Shown here: positions 5,844-6,886 of the stretch, in pieces
Layout: every line of letters starts with the position of its first letter
Numbering within the stretch: the first letter of the stretch is position 1
DNA from: Christensenella sp036660175
GTDB taxonomy: Bacteria; Bacillota; Clostridia; Christensenellales; Christensenellaceae
Direction of reading: 5' to 3'
Length of the DNA stretch: 6,886 nt
Assembly: GCA_036660175.1 (NCBI GenBank)
Contig: JAVXBD010000073.1
Coordinates: forward strand, 1-6,886
Program-made: the position numbers and the translations under genes
The notes under the pieces: generated by a model
Told to the model about the DNA's origin: nothing
Databases searched by the model: none
What the model saw: only the letters and a program-made list of their open reading frames with translations

Positions 5844-6632
5844 ATGAACATTTTACAATCTATTATTTTAGGTATCGTACAAGGATTTACAGAGTTTTTA
5901 CCAGTTTCAAGCTCAGGACATTTGGTTCTTTTCCAAAATATTTTCGGTATCACCGAAGTGCCGCTTTTTTATGATATTATGCTTCATGTAGGCACACTTG
6001 TTGCAGTGGTGATCGTATTGTGGGTAGAAATCAAAGGGCTGATTTGTCACCCAGTCAAAAACAAACTAGGCATGCTGATCTTGGCAACCGTTCCTGCTGT
6101 TGTGGCAACGCTCTTTTTAGGCGATTTCTTTGTAGATGCCTACAGCGGACAATATCTGGCATATGGATTTTTTGGCACAGCAATTATTCTGACCGTTTCA
6201 GAACTAATTGCACGGCGCATTGAGGCGAAAAAATCCCATGTTGCACTGCCCAGTGCAATGGTGATGGGCGTCATGCAGGCAGTCGCAATTCTTCCTGGTG
6301 TTTCTCGTTCTGGCTCTACCATCTCTGGCGGACTTTTTATGGGCATTGATAGAACAAAAGCTGCAAGATTTGCGTTTTTGATGTCGATTCCTGCGATACT
6401 TGGCTCGGTCGTTTTTGGTGCAAAAGACGTAGTGGAAAATGGCATGGGAGATGTATCCATTTTATCAGTGGTCATTGGTACGATTGTGGCGGCGGTATGC
6501 GGATTCATTGCAATCAAATTTATGTTAAACATGATTAGCAAAATGAAACTGTATGGTTTTGCTATTTATGTGGCGGCTCTTGGAGCTTTTGTACTCCTCG
6601 ACCAAACAGTGTTTCATCTGATTTTTGCTTAG
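5844..6632 (+). CDS. uppP: Undecaprenyl-diphosphatase (BacA/UppP family)
   Basis: This 262-residue integral membrane enzyme removes a phosphate from undecaprenyl diphosphate, returning the lipid carrier used for peptidoglycan and other envelope polymers. Extra copies give bacitracin resistance in well-studied species. Both family signatures are intact: GIVQGFTEFLPVSSSGH (10-26), with E17 and H26, and PGVSRSGSTISGG (151-163), with R155. The first motif carries Q13 where E. coli has Glu in its ExxxE pair; Q or E is tolerated in the family. Several hydrophobic helices are visible, for example residues 50-62, 78-92, 106-121, 204-227 and 237-252. GAGG 7 nt before the ATG and a good extended -10 promoter support the start. 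The stop is TAG, and no terminator follows before the next small gene, so downstream genes may be cotranscribed. The length is normal for the family. Confidence 0.96.
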   Translation: MNILQSIILGIVQGFTEFLPVSSSGHLVLFQNIFGITEVPLFYDIMLHVGTLVAVVIVLWVEIKGLICHPVKNKLGMLILATVPAVVATLFLGDFFVDAYSGQYLAYGFFGTAIILTVSELIARRIEAKKSHVALPSAMVMGVMQAVAILPGVSRSGSTISGGLFMGIDRTKAARFAFLMSIPAILGSVVFGAKDVVENGMGDVSILSVVIGTIVAAVCGFIAIKFMLNMISKMKLYGFAIYVAALGAFVLLDQTVFHLIFA

Positions 6633-6656
6633 AGCAACTTGAAAGGCAATGTCGAA

Positions 6657-6848
6657 GTGGACATTAAAGTCAAGTGTATTAAAGCTGCTCTCACACAAGA
6701 ACAGGTTGCGGAGAAAATCGGAACTACAGGTCAGTATGTGAACCGTGTTATCAAGAAAAAGGACGGTTTTCTTAACAAGACTTTCGTTCAGATTATGGAG
6801 AAACTTGGGTACGATATAGAGTTGACGTATGTCAAGAGGGAGGGCTGA
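6657..6848 (+). CDS. Small helix-turn-helix DNA-binding protein
   Basis: Read from GTG at 6657 this is a 63-residue protein that is almost entirely one HTH domain. LTQEQVAEKIG (12-22) is the first helix and turn, and TTGQYVNRVIKKK (23-35) the recognition helix. A C-terminal part FVQIMEKLGYDIELTYVKREG (43-63) resembles the closing helix and strand of small XRE/Cro-like regulators. The start is uncertain. TTG at 6639, in the same frame, would add six residues but has no ribosome binding site. GTG at 6657 has AAAGG 10 nt upstream and gives the MDIKVK beginning expected of such proteins. The reading frame is the same as uppP's, separated only by its TAG stop. No promoter or terminator is visible between them, so cotranscription with uppP is possible. 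The target is unknown; it may regulate the gene that follows 2 nt later. Confidence 0.8.
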   Translation: MDIKVKCIKAALTQEQVAEKIGTTGQYVNRVIKKKDGFLNKTFVQIMEKLGYDIELTYVKREG

Positions 6849-6850
6849 GT

Positions 6851-6886
6851 ATGGCACGAAAACGAGGATTGCTGTCCATTTTACTT
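6851..6886 (+). CDS. Unidentified protein (first 12 codons only)
   Basis: An ATG 2 nt after the HTH stop codon opens a frame reading MARKRGLLSILL to the window edge. A strong GAGGGAGGG ribosome binding site lies 6-7 nt upstream, inside the end of the HTH gene, so the two are very likely translationally linked in one operon. The visible part is a basic N-terminus followed by hydrophobic residues, which could begin a membrane anchor, but too little is present to assign a family. Confidence 0.6.
   Translation, partial: MARKRGLLSILL

Noticed and set aside
6525..6857. Minus-strand 110-codon frame opposite the HTH gene and uppP end
   Set aside because: It is antisense to a recognisable HTH domain and to the conserved end of UppP, with no recognisable motif of its own.
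1..6886. CRISPR array, tRNA/rRNA, insertion sequence or prophage module
   Set aside because: No direct repeats with regular spacers, no cloverleaf or CCA end, and no transposase, integrase or phage structural gene were seen on either strand.

Overview
The window looks like a piece of chromosome from a low-GC Gram-positive anaerobe, most likely class Clostridia (a Lachnospiraceae-like genome). The basis is AT-leaning base composition, strong GAGG/AGGAG-type ribosome binding sites, sigma-A-type promoters, long-stem terminators with T-runs, and the use of LL-diaminopimelate aminotransferase (dapL) for lysine and meso-DAP synthesis, which is typical of that class. The genus call is inference. No tRNA, rRNA, CRISPR array, transposase or integrase was seen.

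Layout. (1) 1-229, minus strand: the N-terminal 76 codons of a small membrane protein, probably VanZ-like, with its own extended -10 promoter. (2) 421-2888, minus strand: a two-gene operon. dapL is transcribed first, followed 20 bp later by a GT4-family glycosyltransferase, and the unit ends at a strong intrinsic terminator. (3) 2799-2981: a compact divergent control region. The dapL promoter faces left. The promoter of an FGGY sugar kinase faces right and carries a cre-like catabolite-repression site over its -35 box plus several small palindromes. (4) 2982-4505, plus strand: the FGGY kinase, xylulokinase-like, but with changes at two positions expected to contact xylulose. (5) 4532-4571: one hairpin that serves as a bidirectional terminator between the kinase and the convergent ychF. 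(6) 4573-5667, minus strand: ychF, a translation-associated P-loop ATPase. (7) 5668-5843: a second divergent promoter region containing a perfect 13-bp AT-only inverted repeat. (8) 5844-6632, plus strand: uppP (undecaprenyl-diphosphatase). It is followed without a visible terminator by a 63-codon helix-turn-helix protein and the first 12 codons of another gene that runs off the window.

How the genes fit together. Several touch the cell envelope. DapL feeds meso-DAP and lysine synthesis, UppP recycles the undecaprenyl lipid carrier, and the glycosyltransferase probably builds a surface glycan. VanZ-like proteins are linked to the envelope in some species. The kinase and YchF are unrelated housekeeping or catabolic genes. 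I see mostly ordinary core-genome content. The points worth a second look are regulatory (the cre-like site, the palindromes and the 13-bp inverted repeat), the uncertain substrate of the kinase, and the small regulator in frame behind uppP. I did not find a convincing undescribed multi-gene system.
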